DNA from: Candidatus Heimdallarchaeota archaeon LC_2
Lineage (GTDB): Archaea; Asgardarchaeota; Heimdallarchaeia; Heimdallarchaeales; Kariarchaeaceae
Direction: 5' to 3'
Assembly: GCA_001940725.1 (NCBI GenBank)
Contig: MDVR01000085.1
Coordinates: forward strand, 1-18,065
DNA length: 18,065 nucleotides
The notes under the pieces are model-generated. The model had not been told where the DNA came from. It was given only the letters and a program-made list of their open reading frames with translations, and made no database searches. The position numbers were made by a program, and so were the translations under genes. This document shows, one piece after another, positions 8,358 through 16,642 of the stretch (positions within the stretch are counted from its first letter, which is position 1; each line of letters begins with the position of its first letter).

Positions 8358-8831
8358 TTATATATCCGCAGACATAACAAATGCATCTCTTTTGGATCCA
8401 TAATAATTAGGAGCAGTCCCTACTTCCTTAAATCCAAATTTTGTGTAAAGAGATACTGCTCTGTCATTAGTTTTTTCAACATGTAATTCAATTTTACTAA
8501 ATTTAGCCTCCCGACCTTTGGAAAATAAAATTTGCATTAATTTATTTCCCCATCCTAGTCCTTCATACTTTTTATGAATTGCAACAGAAATTATTTGTAA
8601 CGTATAATCACTTTCCATTCCTGCAAATAAATATGCATCAAGATTACCATTACCATCCAAATCGACTACAAAAAATAATTCTACTCCATATTTGTTGACC
8701 AGGTAGTTGAGAAGGGTACCATTCATTGGATCATCAAATCGATCAACTTCAAGTCTAAGAATCGCATTTCTATCCCTATTCAAATTACAAATTGAAATTT
8801 CATCTTTAATAAGGTCGTTAGTAATTATCAA
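8358..8831 (-). CDS. GNAT-family N-acetyltransferase (RimI-like)
   Basis: 157 aa starting with TTG. A Shine-Dalgarno-like GAGGTTGA lies a few bases upstream and supports that start. The acetyl-CoA motif A is visible as VAIHKKYEGLGWGNKLM (strand, then Q/RxxGxG-like loop and helix). It is followed by IELHVEKTNDRAVSLYTKFG, the usual GNAT motif B with N..A..LY..FGF, and a YYG...DAFVM ending as in RimI and Naa10-type enzymes. It should transfer an acetyl group from acetyl-CoA to an amine; an N-terminal amino group is plausible given the RimI-like tail, but the substrate is not shown by sequence. It follows the CBS gene by 13 bp on the same strand, so they are probably one operon. Confidence 0.88.
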   Translation of the reverse strand: MIITNDLIKDEISICNLNRDRNAILRLEVDRFDDPMNGTLLNYLVNKYGVELFFVVDLDGNGNLDAYLFAGMESDYTLQIISVAIHKKYEGLGWGNKLMQILFSKGREAKFSKIELHVEKTNDRAVSLYTKFGFKEVGTAPNYYGSKRDAFVMSADI

Positions 8832-8844
8832 ATATCAACCTCTT

Positions 8845-9672
8845 CTAAAGATAATCTGATAGATATCTAACCAGATCTGATTGAGTAACTAGTTTTTTTG
8901 GAATTCCATCTTCAAAGAGAACGACTGCTTCAATTCCCCTTGATCTCATTAAATTTTTAGTTATCATAATTAAGCCCGGTGATTTTCTTTCAATTACTGG
9001 TTCTCGGACCAAAGTATCAATTTTTACAGATTTGAAAAAATTCGCATCTCCTTTGGCAAACATCAACAATGGAATTATGGATCCAAGTATTTTGTTTATT
9101 GAGACTATCCCAGAAAACTGTCCTCCATTATTTTTGATTAGAATGAAGTTACTTTTTGTTTCTAATATTTTATTTGCGGCATCAAGCAAAGTAAATTCAT
9201 GTGAAATAATATTATTCTGATCGATTGTTTCACCAATTCCACGATTTGGTGTAAATGTTGAATCTCTGACTTCATCCCAGATATAATCAAGGCTGATAAT
9301 GTCATTTTCGGTAAACATTCCGTCAATGGCATCACCCACAAGAACTGGTAATGCACTAAAATTTAATCTGCTCATGGTGAGAATTGTATTTCTAATAGTG
9401 GTATTTGCATCCACAAAAAAAACATCTTTCCTCATAACCTCAGAGTTCTTAATACTCAAAAATTTAGCACTTGGATACTTTATTAATTCTTTTAATATAT
9501 CATGAGCTGTTAGAATCCCTGCTAACTTTAATTCATTATCTATAATTGAAATATGCCGAATATTATATTTGATCATAAATTGATATGTATAACCTATAGT
9601 TTCGGTTTGACTAATTACTACTACATTTTTTTTTGCATATATACCAACAGGACGTTCCAACATCGCAACCAT
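8845..9672 (-). CDS. Protein with four CBS domains
   Basis: 275 aa, made almost only of CBS repeats. Each shows a strand-helix start and the typical ending G(I/M)xxxxDI. Approximate CBS units: 8-62 (LAGILTAHDILKEL), 75-130 (DGMFTENDII), 150-203 (FSGIVSINKIL) and 218-272 (KKLVTQSDLVRYL). Two Bateman modules would bind adenosine nucleotides such as AMP, ATP or SAM and act as an energy or cofactor sensor. There is no attached enzyme or DNA-binding domain, so the partner is unknown; the GNAT protein from the same operon is one candidate. ATG at 9672 is used; a second ATG three codons later is also possible. It is divergent from pelA across a 154-bp gap. Confidence 0.9.
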   Translation of the reverse strand: MVAMLERPVGIYAKKNVVVISQTETIGYTYQFMIKYNIRHISIIDNELKLAGILTAHDILKELIKYPSAKFLSIKNSEVMRKDVFFVDANTTIRNTILTMSRLNFSALPVLVGDAIDGMFTENDIISLDYIWDEVRDSTFTPNRGIGETIDQNNIISHEFTLLDAANKILETKSNFILIKNNGGQFSGIVSINKILGSIIPLLMFAKGDANFFKSVKIDTLVREPVIERKSPGLIMITKNLMRSRGIEAVVLFEDGIPKKLVTQSDLVRYLSDYL

Positions 9673-9685
9673 GAGATATGCATTT

Positions 9686-9737
9686 TACCTAAATTAACTA
9701 CAACTAAAATATTTGTGGTAAATAATACCTAAATTAA
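9686..9737. repeat. Two copies of a 12-bp direct repeat upstream of the CBS operon
   Basis: TACCTAAATTAA occurs at 9686-9697 and 9726-9737, 40 bp apart, about four helical turns. The pair lies just upstream of the CBS start codon at 9672 and could be operator sites for the CBS/GNAT operon or for divergent pelA. In AT-rich DNA a chance match is possible. Confidence 0.35.
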
Positions 9738-9826
9738 TGAATTATTTCCATTTCAAAGAGTCTAACTAATACATAGTCTTGGTCATTTTCGTTAGCTTAC
9801 TAAAGAGATGATTTCCTCCTTAAATT

Positions 9827-10906
9827 GTGAGACTCAGTGAGCATGACACCGATAATCACAGTATAACTGTGATTCCAGAGCATATGGATGACCTATATAC
9901 TCTGTACAATTTAATTATGATTGGTGATCGTGTTTCATCCAAAACATCTCGTAGAATTAAACGTGATGAAGGTGGCTCAGATACTGGAAAAAGGACGCAG
10001 GTATTCATGATAATTAAAACTGAACAAACTGAGTTTCATGGATTTGGAGATATAATTAGAGTTCGGGGAAAAATCGTTGAAGCTTCTGATTCTAATATAA
10101 CCATTGGAAGTTATCATACGATAAAGATTGAATTATTTAAATCTATAATTATTCAAAAAAAACAACCTTGGTCTGATTATGATTTGAAAAATATTGAAGG
10201 GGCTATTGTTGGACAAACCACTGGAATCGTAATAGTCGCATTAGATGACCAATCCGCAACTATCGCAAGAGTAGGATCTCATGCAACAAAAATAATACTC
10301 GAAATCGACCCCTCAATCCCACGAAAAAGTGGTGATGTTAAACAGCATCAAATGGGAATGAATGAATTCTTCAAAACATTATCGAATTTTCTTTTGGAAA
10401 AAGTATCGGAACACATCGCAGATCAGATAATTATTGGTGGTCCAGGATTTACAAGAGAAGAATATTTAGATTATTGTAAACTTAATTATCCTAAATTGAT
10501 TCCTAAAATTCAGTTCACAGCAACTCAATCAGCAGGAAGGCCTGGAATTCGAGAATTGGTCCTCCATCATTTACCTGAGCATTTAGAAGAGGCGAAAGAG
10601 GCCTCACTTCAGGCAAATTTAATTAAATCATTTTTTGACGAATTAGGAATGAATACAGGGAAAGTCGCATATTCAAAACAAGTTTACCAAGCGGCTGAGA
10701 TGGGTGCAGTTGAAACTCTTCTCGTTTTGGATATGTTGATGAGAGGGAGTGTAGATCAAAGAAATAAAATTATTGATCTCATCAATCTTGTTAACGAAAA
10801 TCGAGGGAGAGTAAAGATAATAAGCACAATGCAGGAATCATCAGAATTATTAGAAAATTTTGGTGGTATCGTGGCATTATTAAGATTTAAGACAAACTTC
10901 AATTAG
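9827..10906 (+). CDS. pelA: Pelota (aPelota/Dom34), mRNA surveillance and ribosome rescue factor
   Basis: 359 aa, the normal length. It begins with GTG; no in-frame ATG precedes the conserved N-terminus. Domain 1 (about 1-135, Sm-like) has MDDLYTLYNLIMIGDRV and the stretch with FGDIIRVRGKIVE. Domain 2 (about 135-265, eRF1-like) has GTTGIVIVALDDQSATIA-type strands and IIIGGPGFTREEYL. As expected for Pelota, it has no GGQ release motif. Domain 3 (about 268-359, L30e-like) has KVAYSKQVYQAAEMGAVETL. Pelota enters the A site of stalled ribosomes and, with the GTPase aEF1A and ABCE1, splits them. No Shine-Dalgarno site is present, so the mRNA may be leaderless. It is the first gene of a plus-strand run with mostly short gaps. 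Confidence 0.93.
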   Translation: MRLSEHDTDNHSITVIPEHMDDLYTLYNLIMIGDRVSSKTSRRIKRDEGGSDTGKRTQVFMIIKTEQTEFHGFGDIIRVRGKIVEASDSNITIGSYHTIKIELFKSIIIQKKQPWSDYDLKNIEGAIVGQTTGIVIVALDDQSATIARVGSHATKIILEIDPSIPRKSGDVKQHQMGMNEFFKTLSNFLLEKVSEHIADQIIIGGPGFTREEYLDYCKLNYPKLIPKIQFTATQSAGRPGIRELVLHHLPEHLEEAKEASLQANLIKSFFDELGMNTGKVAYSKQVYQAAEMGAVETLLVLDMLMRGSVDQRNKIIDLINLVNENRGRVKIISTMQESSELLENFGGIVALLRFKTNFN

Positions 10907-10924
10907 ATTTACTTGCTTTGACTA

Positions 10925-10930
10925 TTTTTT
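10925..10930 (+). terminator. Oligo-T run after pelA
   Basis: Six T after the pelA stop codon, the kind of U-rich tract at which archaeal RNA polymerase ends transcription. No hairpin is needed in archaea and none is obvious. Confidence 0.3.
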
Positions 10931-10977
10931 GTTACGAAATCATCTCACTCCTATAACTGTTGGAAAAATGATTTGAG

Positions 10978-10986
10978 TTATATTTT
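10978..10986 (+). promoter_or_regulatory. Possible TATA box for the asparaginase gene
   Basis: TTATATTTT lies about 15-23 bp before the ATG at 11001, which suits a leaderless or nearly leaderless transcript. The DNA here is AT-rich, so the call is weak. Confidence 0.3.
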
Positions 10987-11000
10987 TTCTTTTCAGTACG

Positions 11001-12020
11001 ATGAAGAAAATAAAGATTCTTGGAATTGGTGGAACGATCTCAAGCTTACAAAGTAATGAGGGATTTAAACCAGGAATTTCAGTTGAAAGTATCATTCAAT
11101 ATATTCCTAGAGTCTTAGAATATTATACTTTAGAAGTCGAAGAGATAATGATGGTTGACTCTGCAAATTTGCAGCCTGAAGATTGGATTATAATCGCAGA
11201 AAAAATAAAGGATAATCTAAACGATGTAACAGTTCACGGAGTTGTCTTAACACATGGTACTGACACGATGGCTTATTCAGCAGCAGCAACATCAATTTTA
11301 CTTCGAAATATTACTAAACCAGTTGTTTTTACTGGATCTCAAATTCCACTTGAAATATTTTCGTCAGATGCACAGAGAAATTTGATCGATGCAATCCGAG
11401 TTGCAGGAGAAACTAATATCGCTGAATCAGTTATTGTGTTTAATTCCAAAGTATATCGTGGATCAAGAACTATTAAATTAAGAGAATATGATTTATCTGC
11501 CTTTGAAACAATAGATCCATTTCCACTAGCAGAAATTTCAAGAACAATTGATATTATTGATCCTTTTATTAAAACCCGAAGTAAAGCTCAAACCTGGCTT
11601 GATGGTGGTTTAAATGTAAATGTAGCATTAATCAAAATATTTCCAGGCTTAGATCCAAAAATAATTGAAAATTTACCTGAATTAGGTTATGAGGGTATCG
11701 TTTTAGAATGCTATGGAGCCGGGAATATACCAATCTTAAAAAGATCCCTTGTAAAATGTATAAAGAATTTGAGATCAATGAATATTCCAGTGATAATAAC
11801 TTCTATGTGCATTTATGGTCGGGCTGAGCTATATTTATATGAAACAGGGAAAATGGCCAAAGATGCTGGAGCTATTAGTGGTTTTGATATGTTATCAGAG
11901 GTTGCATTAATCAAATTAATGTGGGCATTAAATAAAACAAATGATTTTGATGAAATAAAAGATATAATTTATTCAAATGTTGCAGGTGAGATTAATACCG
12001 TAATTGGTCCATTGACCTAA
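11001..12020 (+). CDS. L-asparaginase-like amidohydrolase (type I, cytoplasmic)
   Basis: 339 aa, the normal length, no signal peptide. First catalytic signature: GIGGTISS (8-15) with nucleophile T12. Substrate-binding serine region: MVDSANLQPEDW (51-62). Second signature: LTHGTDTMAYS (83-93) with T87 and D88. Then TGSQIPL (111-117), SDAQRNLIDAI and a conserved lysine near K159. These fit hydrolysis of L-asparagine to aspartate and ammonia. It lacks the N-terminal extension of GatD, and no gatE adjoins, so it is probably not the tRNA amidotransferase subunit. One oddity is that the flexible-loop tyrosine, usually in a GY.P context, reads GFKP here (F22). That could lower activity or alter substrate preference. 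The gap to the next gene is about 120 bp. Confidence 0.9.
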   Translation: MKKIKILGIGGTISSLQSNEGFKPGISVESIIQYIPRVLEYYTLEVEEIMMVDSANLQPEDWIIIAEKIKDNLNDVTVHGVVLTHGTDTMAYSAAATSILLRNITKPVVFTGSQIPLEIFSSDAQRNLIDAIRVAGETNIAESVIVFNSKVYRGSRTIKLREYDLSAFETIDPFPLAEISRTIDIIDPFIKTRSKAQTWLDGGLNVNVALIKIFPGLDPKIIENLPELGYEGIVLECYGAGNIPILKRSLVKCIKNLRSMNIPVIITSMCIYGRAELYLYETGKMAKDAGAISGFDMLSEVALIKLMWALNKTNDFDEIKDIIYSNVAGEINTVIGPLT

Positions 12021-12107
12021 AAAGAAATGATATGTCAATCCCCCAAACTAATAACGAGCTGAAAATATAATTATTTCAAGTAAATTATGGGTATAACATT
12101 CAATTTT

Positions 12108-12117
12108 CTTATAATTC
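12108..12117 (+). promoter_or_regulatory. Possible TATA box for the BtpA-family gene
   Basis: TTCTTATAAT, centred about 28 bp before the ATG at 12141, puts the transcription start at or next to the start codon. This favours the ATG over the TTG at 12135. Confidence 0.4.
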
Positions 12118-12140
12118 AATAAAATCAAATTAATTTGTTA

Positions 12141-12932
12141 ATGAAATTTAATTTGAAAGATCATCCAATAATTGGGATGATACATTTACCGAGTCTAACT
12201 GGACAAAGTACAAAAAAAATGGAAAGTATAATTGAATATACTTTATCTGAAGCAGTTGTTCTAGATGATCTTTCGTATTCAGGCATTATGATTGAAAATT
12301 TCAATGATTCACCTTTTGTTAAAACACAGGTTGAAGATGAGGTACTGATCCGTATCTCAACTATACTTCACGAGGTTAAAAAACATATTAAAATTCCAAT
12401 TGGTGTTAATTTATTAAGAAATGCATGTGTGCAAGCTATGAAAGTTGCCACTGTATTGGATTTATCTTTTATTCGATGTAATATTTGGGAAAGTGCTTAT
12501 GTTACAGATCAAGGGATAATAGAAGCTGCTGCATTAGATGTTATAAATTGTAAACGAAATATGAATTCTGATGTCAAAATATTGGCCGATGTACATGTGA
12601 AACATGCTAAGTTAATTGGAGATTTTTCAGTAATAGAATCCGCGGAAAACGCATTAGAGAGGGGTAAAGCAGATCAAATAATAATATCGGGGATATCCAC
12701 TGGTAGCTCACCTGATTTAAATAAACTTAAATTACTAAATGAACACAATATAAAACCAATTATTGGGAGTGGGATGTCACTTGAAAATCTAGAATCTTTT
12801 TCTCAATATATATCAGGAGCAATTATTGGCACCTCAATCAAGAAAAATCGCGAAGTTACTAGTATAATTGACAAAACTCAAGCTGAGAAATTTATCTATG
12901 AATGGAAGAGAACTTTTGAATCATTTTCGTAA
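12141..12932 (+). CDS. BtpA/SgcQ-family TIM-barrel protein
   Basis: 263 aa from ATG 12141. A TTG six bases upstream is in frame, but the ATG gives the family's usual short N-terminus. Family marks in order: HPIIGMIHLPSL near the start, GIMIENFNDSPFVK (about 52-65), IPIGVNLLRNACVQAMKVA (about 95-113), SFIRCNIWESAYVTDQGI, ILADVHVKHAK, and a final phosphate-binding-like SGISTGS and IIGSGMS...GAIIGTSIK. BtpA was named for photosystem I accumulation in cyanobacteria, but homologues are common in non-photosynthetic archaea and their reaction is unknown. TIM barrels of this kind resemble phosphosugar or nucleoside enzymes. The conserved D, K and H residues appear intact, so the protein is probably active. 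Confidence 0.85.
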   Translation: MKFNLKDHPIIGMIHLPSLTGQSTKKMESIIEYTLSEAVVLDDLSYSGIMIENFNDSPFVKTQVEDEVLIRISTILHEVKKHIKIPIGVNLLRNACVQAMKVATVLDLSFIRCNIWESAYVTDQGIIEAAALDVINCKRNMNSDVKILADVHVKHAKLIGDFSVIESAENALERGKADQIIISGISTGSSPDLNKLKLLNEHNIKPIIGSGMSLENLESFSQYISGAIIGTSIKKNREVTSIIDKTQAEKFIYEWKRTFESFS

Positions 12933-12998
12933 TCTTTTAGGTTGCAAATACAAAATAACCCTAATACATTCTTATTGGTAAAATTTTACAATTGAATT

Positions 12999-14021
12999 AT
13001 GTCTGACCAAGATACCTTGAAAGTTGGAGTTGTGATTTCGCCAGATTATCATCAAATAAATCAGCTAGTTGAATTTTCACCCATATTTGATGAGCTAGGT
13101 TACCATCAGATTTCAGTACCAGAAATATGGGGAAGAGATGCTATTACCTTCCTTGGGGCATTAGCATCAAAAACAAAAAAAGTGAAAATTTCTACTGGAA
13201 TTATTTCAATGTTTAGTCGTACTCCTGCATTAATTGGAATGACGGCCGCGACCTTGGATGAATTATCTAATGGTAGATTTATTCTAGGATTAGGTTTGAG
13301 TGGACCGAAAGTAATAGAAAATTGGCACGGGATGAAATACCTTAAACCACTACAACGTACAGAAGAATTTGTAAGTATTTTACGAGCAATTTTCAATAAA
13401 GATCGAGTAAATTTTGAAACCTCGCAACTTGGGACACTAAAAGGATTTAGGATTTCAAATCCAACAGTAAGATCTGATATTCCAATTCATATTGCCTCAT
13501 TGGGTCCAAAAAATATTGCACTAACAGCTAAAATTGCAGATGGATGGATTCCAATATTCATGCCAGAGGAGATGTTCAAGAAAGAAATTAGTCATATGAA
13601 AGAGTTGGTTAACGGAAATGGTAGAAATTTTAATAAATTTGATATCACACCATTTATTCCAACTATTATTGGTGAAGAAGAGAGACAAAAAGATTTATTG
13701 AAAGGTCATCTAGGCTATTATTTTGGTGGAATGGGGACATTTTATAATAACCTATTAAAGCGGATGGGTTTTGAAGATGAAGCAATTGAAATTATGGACC
13801 ATTACGCTAAGGGTGATATTTTATCAGGAAATAGGGCTGTCACAGACGAAATAATTGAAGCGGTCTGTATCTTTGGTAAGAAAGAAGATGCTATTGAAAA
13901 ATTAATTAAATTTGTTAAAGCAGGAATAACCTGTCCAATCCTCGCACTTCCTTTCAGATCAACTTTAGAAGATGCTAGGGATACCTATCAAGCTCTGTCA
14001 CCAAAAGCATTTTCAATGTAA
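12999..14021 (+). CDS. LLM-class F420/flavin-dependent oxidoreductase
   Basis: 340 aa with the luciferase-like TIM-barrel pattern. LKVGVVISPDYHQI forms strand 1. A Gly-rich core follows: STGIISMFSRTPALIGMTAA (about 64-84) and TLDELSNGRFILGLGLSGP (about 85-103). Then NWHGMKYLKPLQRTEEFVSI (about 108-127), and later PIHIASLGPKN and ADGWIPIF. The SRTPA...ATLDELS.GRF.LGLG.SGP run is typical of the F420-dependent branch, which includes methylene-H4MPT reductase (Mer). Many paralogues have other substrates, and nothing here proves Mer. It would transfer hydride between F420H2 (or FMN) and an unknown substrate in the cytosol. No Shine-Dalgarno site is seen. Confidence 0.88.
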   Translation: MSDQDTLKVGVVISPDYHQINQLVEFSPIFDELGYHQISVPEIWGRDAITFLGALASKTKKVKISTGIISMFSRTPALIGMTAATLDELSNGRFILGLGLSGPKVIENWHGMKYLKPLQRTEEFVSILRAIFNKDRVNFETSQLGTLKGFRISNPTVRSDIPIHIASLGPKNIALTAKIADGWIPIFMPEEMFKKEISHMKELVNGNGRNFNKFDITPFIPTIIGEEERQKDLLKGHLGYYFGGMGTFYNNLLKRMGFEDEAIEIMDHYAKGDILSGNRAVTDEIIEAVCIFGKKEDAIEKLIKFVKAGITCPILALPFRSTLEDARDTYQALSPKAFSM

Positions 14022-14026
14022 ATCAG

Positions 14027-14036
14027 TATTTATATT
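14027..14036 (+). promoter_or_regulatory. TATA box for the HerA-like ATPase gene
   Basis: TATTTATATT in the 44-bp gap after the LLM gene. A start site about 25 bp downstream (near 14057) would leave a leader of about 9 nt before ATG 14066. Confidence 0.45.
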
Positions 14037-14065
14037 GAAAATTCAACACATATTGATATTGATTA

Positions 14066-16642
14066 ATGGATTCAAAAAGGAAAAAGTTAGATGTAGACAT
14101 ACATCAGAGATATAAATTTAGAGGATTGTTGAAAAAAAAAATCATCAACCTGCTTTTTATGTTTTTATCAATATTATTTGCAATATCGATATTGGGGTTA
14201 ACAACTGATATTTCTGAAAGGACAAATAATCAAATAATAAATGGCATATTTTTTATTCCAATATTAATTATGGGATTTTCAGCATTTCTGCTTAAAAATA
14301 GGAAAATTGTAATAACAGCAAATAGAATAACGTATGAATTTCAAAGATTCAAATGGAAATCAAAATTAATTTACTTAATTAATGAGGATGATTTCATATC
14401 TACTTCAATTACTAAAATATTAGAAGATATCCCAAAATTAGTTCTCAATGTAAGAGTATCTTATTCAGATAAAATTGAAACATTAACACTTGAACTCGAA
14501 TTTCAGCAGTCATTACTTCCCATAAGAGAAAAAAAAATTATTGAATTAATAAATAATAATGATTTTTTAAGAACTCGAGAGTCAAATATAATTGACTATC
14601 AATCTCAATCGGAAAAATCAAGATTTATATCATATAATGGATTGGTTGACAATAATACTTCCAATATCTCTACTCTAAACAGCAATGTTTTGGATCTTCT
14701 ATTGGATGAAGAGACTAATATTTCCAATTTTGAAATAAATTATAAAATGAAACAAATTTCATCAAGCTTATTATCCATTGATTTTTTCAAAACCAATAAT
14801 ATTGTAAACGAGGTAATTCCAGTTAATGAAGACCATAAATTATTTTTATTATCCCTCAAATTAAATTTATCAAGAAATAATCAGTTTACTTACGTTAAAA
14901 GAAAATTATTGGAAAATAATGATAATATAAAGATTGAAAAGAAAAGATCCTTGCATCTTTTATCCTCTTTAAGTTTAAATCAATTAAACTACTCAATTAT
15001 TAATAAAATAAGAACTAATACTCATGTAAAAATTATTCAAAAATTGAAGTTAAATGACGCAGATACAATTCTAGATAATTCTAATTTGGTGATTGCTATT
15101 AATGAGCAATTTCAGGATTTCTCCATTAATTTATCAGATTTAAAGCAAGGAGGCATTATCTCTGGGGCAATTGGATCAGGTAAAACTACTTTGCGCTTGA
15201 CCATTATGGAAAAACTAATTGAGATGGGTATATCAATCTTGGATATAGATTATAAGGGTGATGCACCTAGATTATTTAGGTTTCAACAAAAAGGACTGTT
15301 TCTAGTACCTGGAAAAAATTTACACTTAGATTTATTTGATAAACCTAATATGATATCAACAACTGAGTTTGTAGGCATCCTTTTTCGGTCCTTTGTTGAA
15401 ACAATTCATGAGGGTGAATTAACTCCACCACAAAAACATATCTTACATGAAGCCTTACGAAAAACTGTTTTGAAGCGAGGAAATATTGAAAGTTTCTTCC
15501 GTAATATTATAATTGCAAGTATGGAATCCAAAGAAATAATTGAAAACTATCAACAACAAACCGCCCTTGCCTTGATTAACAAGTATAATTGGTTGCAAAC
15601 AAGTATGCGGAATGTATTTAGCGTATATGGGCAGAGCATTTCAGGTGAAGATTTAGCACAAAATAACGTCTTTATTGATTTAAGTTATATTCAACATTCA
15701 GCACCTAATAACCATATTCGTTTCTTTCTTGATATTTTGATTACTAAATTGATGCTTTACTATAAATCTGTAGAAACTGAAAACTTCAATAAATTAGAAT
15801 TATCTTTGAGAAAAGCCATATTTCTTGATGAAACTCACATGATTATGCCAAATCAAACTAGAGGACCTCTAACAAAACTGGAAGAATTAATTGTAACCCT
15901 TAGACATAAAGGAATTTCAGTTATTGCAACTACAACCAATCCCGCTCTTATCAGTGATATATTCCTTGATTCGGGATTTATTGCCCAATTCAGAACAGAA
16001 TCGAATGTGATGCAAAGATCACTCGGATTTTCAAATTCGGAAATAAAATATCTTTCTCAATTACAAAATTATAAATTTTATTTAAAATCAAATTCTACGA
16101 ACTATTTGTTAGAATTATTGAAAACAAATCAATTTTTAGACAATTCGTTAACATCTTCAGAATACTATGAATTAATAACAAAGTATGATGTAAATTACAT
16201 AAATGAATTTAGAATTGAAAATGGAGATTTTCAAGCAGCTTCATTAGAATCAGTAATCTTCAATTCCTTGCCTATTGAGCCTTATAGACGGATTATTTCT
16301 CCAATTGCGAAAAAATATGTTCGGAAATATATTACTAAACTTAAGCAAATAAACTATGAAAATAGTTATCGACAGATTTTACTTCAAGTATTTTCTGATT
16401 ATGTTGAAGACGATGAAGGTATACCCGAATTGAAAGTGCATTTCTATGTAAAATGTTTTCTTTATGAATTTTTAATTTTTGTTTTTAAATTTATATTTGT
16501 ACAGATCTCTCTTGGTGTAAACATGAAAAGAAGTCATATTAAGGATTTCAAGTATCAGTACAAAGGTTTGTTCTTGGATTTAATAATTTATATTGATGAA
16601 TTATTGACAAATTATTTCAAGGAAGAGCTAATAGAGTTTTAA
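14066..16642 (+). CDS. Membrane-anchored HerA/VirB4/FtsK-like ATPase
   Basis: 858 aa. Two transmembrane helices lie near the N-terminus (about 25-45 and 57-75) and are followed by a long, poorly conserved segment rich in N, S and I. The ATPase starts near 350: Walker A GAIGSGKTT (367-375, K373), then ISILDIDYKGDAPRLF as in VirB4/TraG and HerA proteins. Walker B is KAIFLDETHMI, with D588 and E589. A sensor-like segment follows (VTLRHKGISVIATTTNPALI). A hydrophobic stretch occurs near 797-818. Such ATPases pump DNA or protein through membranes or move on DNA. The N-terminal anchor argues for translocation at the membrane, as in conjugation, viral packaging or a defence complex. No NurA, pilin or other transfer gene is visible nearby. 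Codon use is strongly AT-rich, and it sits beside HNH and RusA genes, which suggests an accessory origin. Confidence 0.85.
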   Translation: MDSKRKKLDVDIHQRYKFRGLLKKKIINLLFMFLSILFAISILGLTTDISERTNNQIINGIFFIPILIMGFSAFLLKNRKIVITANRITYEFQRFKWKSKLIYLINEDDFISTSITKILEDIPKLVLNVRVSYSDKIETLTLELEFQQSLLPIREKKIIELINNNDFLRTRESNIIDYQSQSEKSRFISYNGLVDNNTSNISTLNSNVLDLLLDEETNISNFEINYKMKQISSSLLSIDFFKTNNIVNEVIPVNEDHKLFLLSLKLNLSRNNQFTYVKRKLLENNDNIKIEKKRSLHLLSSLSLNQLNYSIINKIRTNTHVKIIQKLKLNDADTILDNSNLVIAINEQFQDFSINLSDLKQGGIISGAIGSGKTTLRLTIMEKLIEMGISILDIDYKGDAPRLFRFQQKGLFLVPGKNLHLDLFDKPNMISTTEFVGILFRSFVETIHEGELTPPQKHILHEALRKTVLKRGNIESFFRNIIIASMESKEIIENYQQQTALALINKYNWLQTSMRNVFSVYGQSISGEDLAQNNVFIDLSYIQHSAPNNHIRFFLDILITKLMLYYKSVETENFNKLELSLRKAIFLDETHMIMPNQTRGPLTKLEELIVTLRHKGISVIATTTNPALISDIFLDSGFIAQFRTESNVMQRSLGFSNSEIKYLSQLQNYKFYLKSNSTNYLLELLKTNQFLDNSLTSSEYYELITKYDVNYINEFRIENGDFQAASLESVIFNSLPIEPYRRIISPIAKKYVRKYITKLKQINYENSYRQILLQVFSDYVEDDEGIPELKVHFYVKCFLYEFLIFVFKFIFVQISLGVNMKRSHIKDFKYQYKGLFLDLIIYIDELLTNYFKEELIEF

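Noticed and set aside
11001..12020. GatD subunit of the archaeal Glu-tRNA(Gln) amidotransferase
   Set aside because: The N-terminal GatD extension is absent and no gatE adjoins.
12999..14021. Methylene-H4MPT reductase (Mer) as a firm call
   Set aside because: The F420-type LLM pattern is shared by many paralogues, and no methanopterin pathway gene is nearby.
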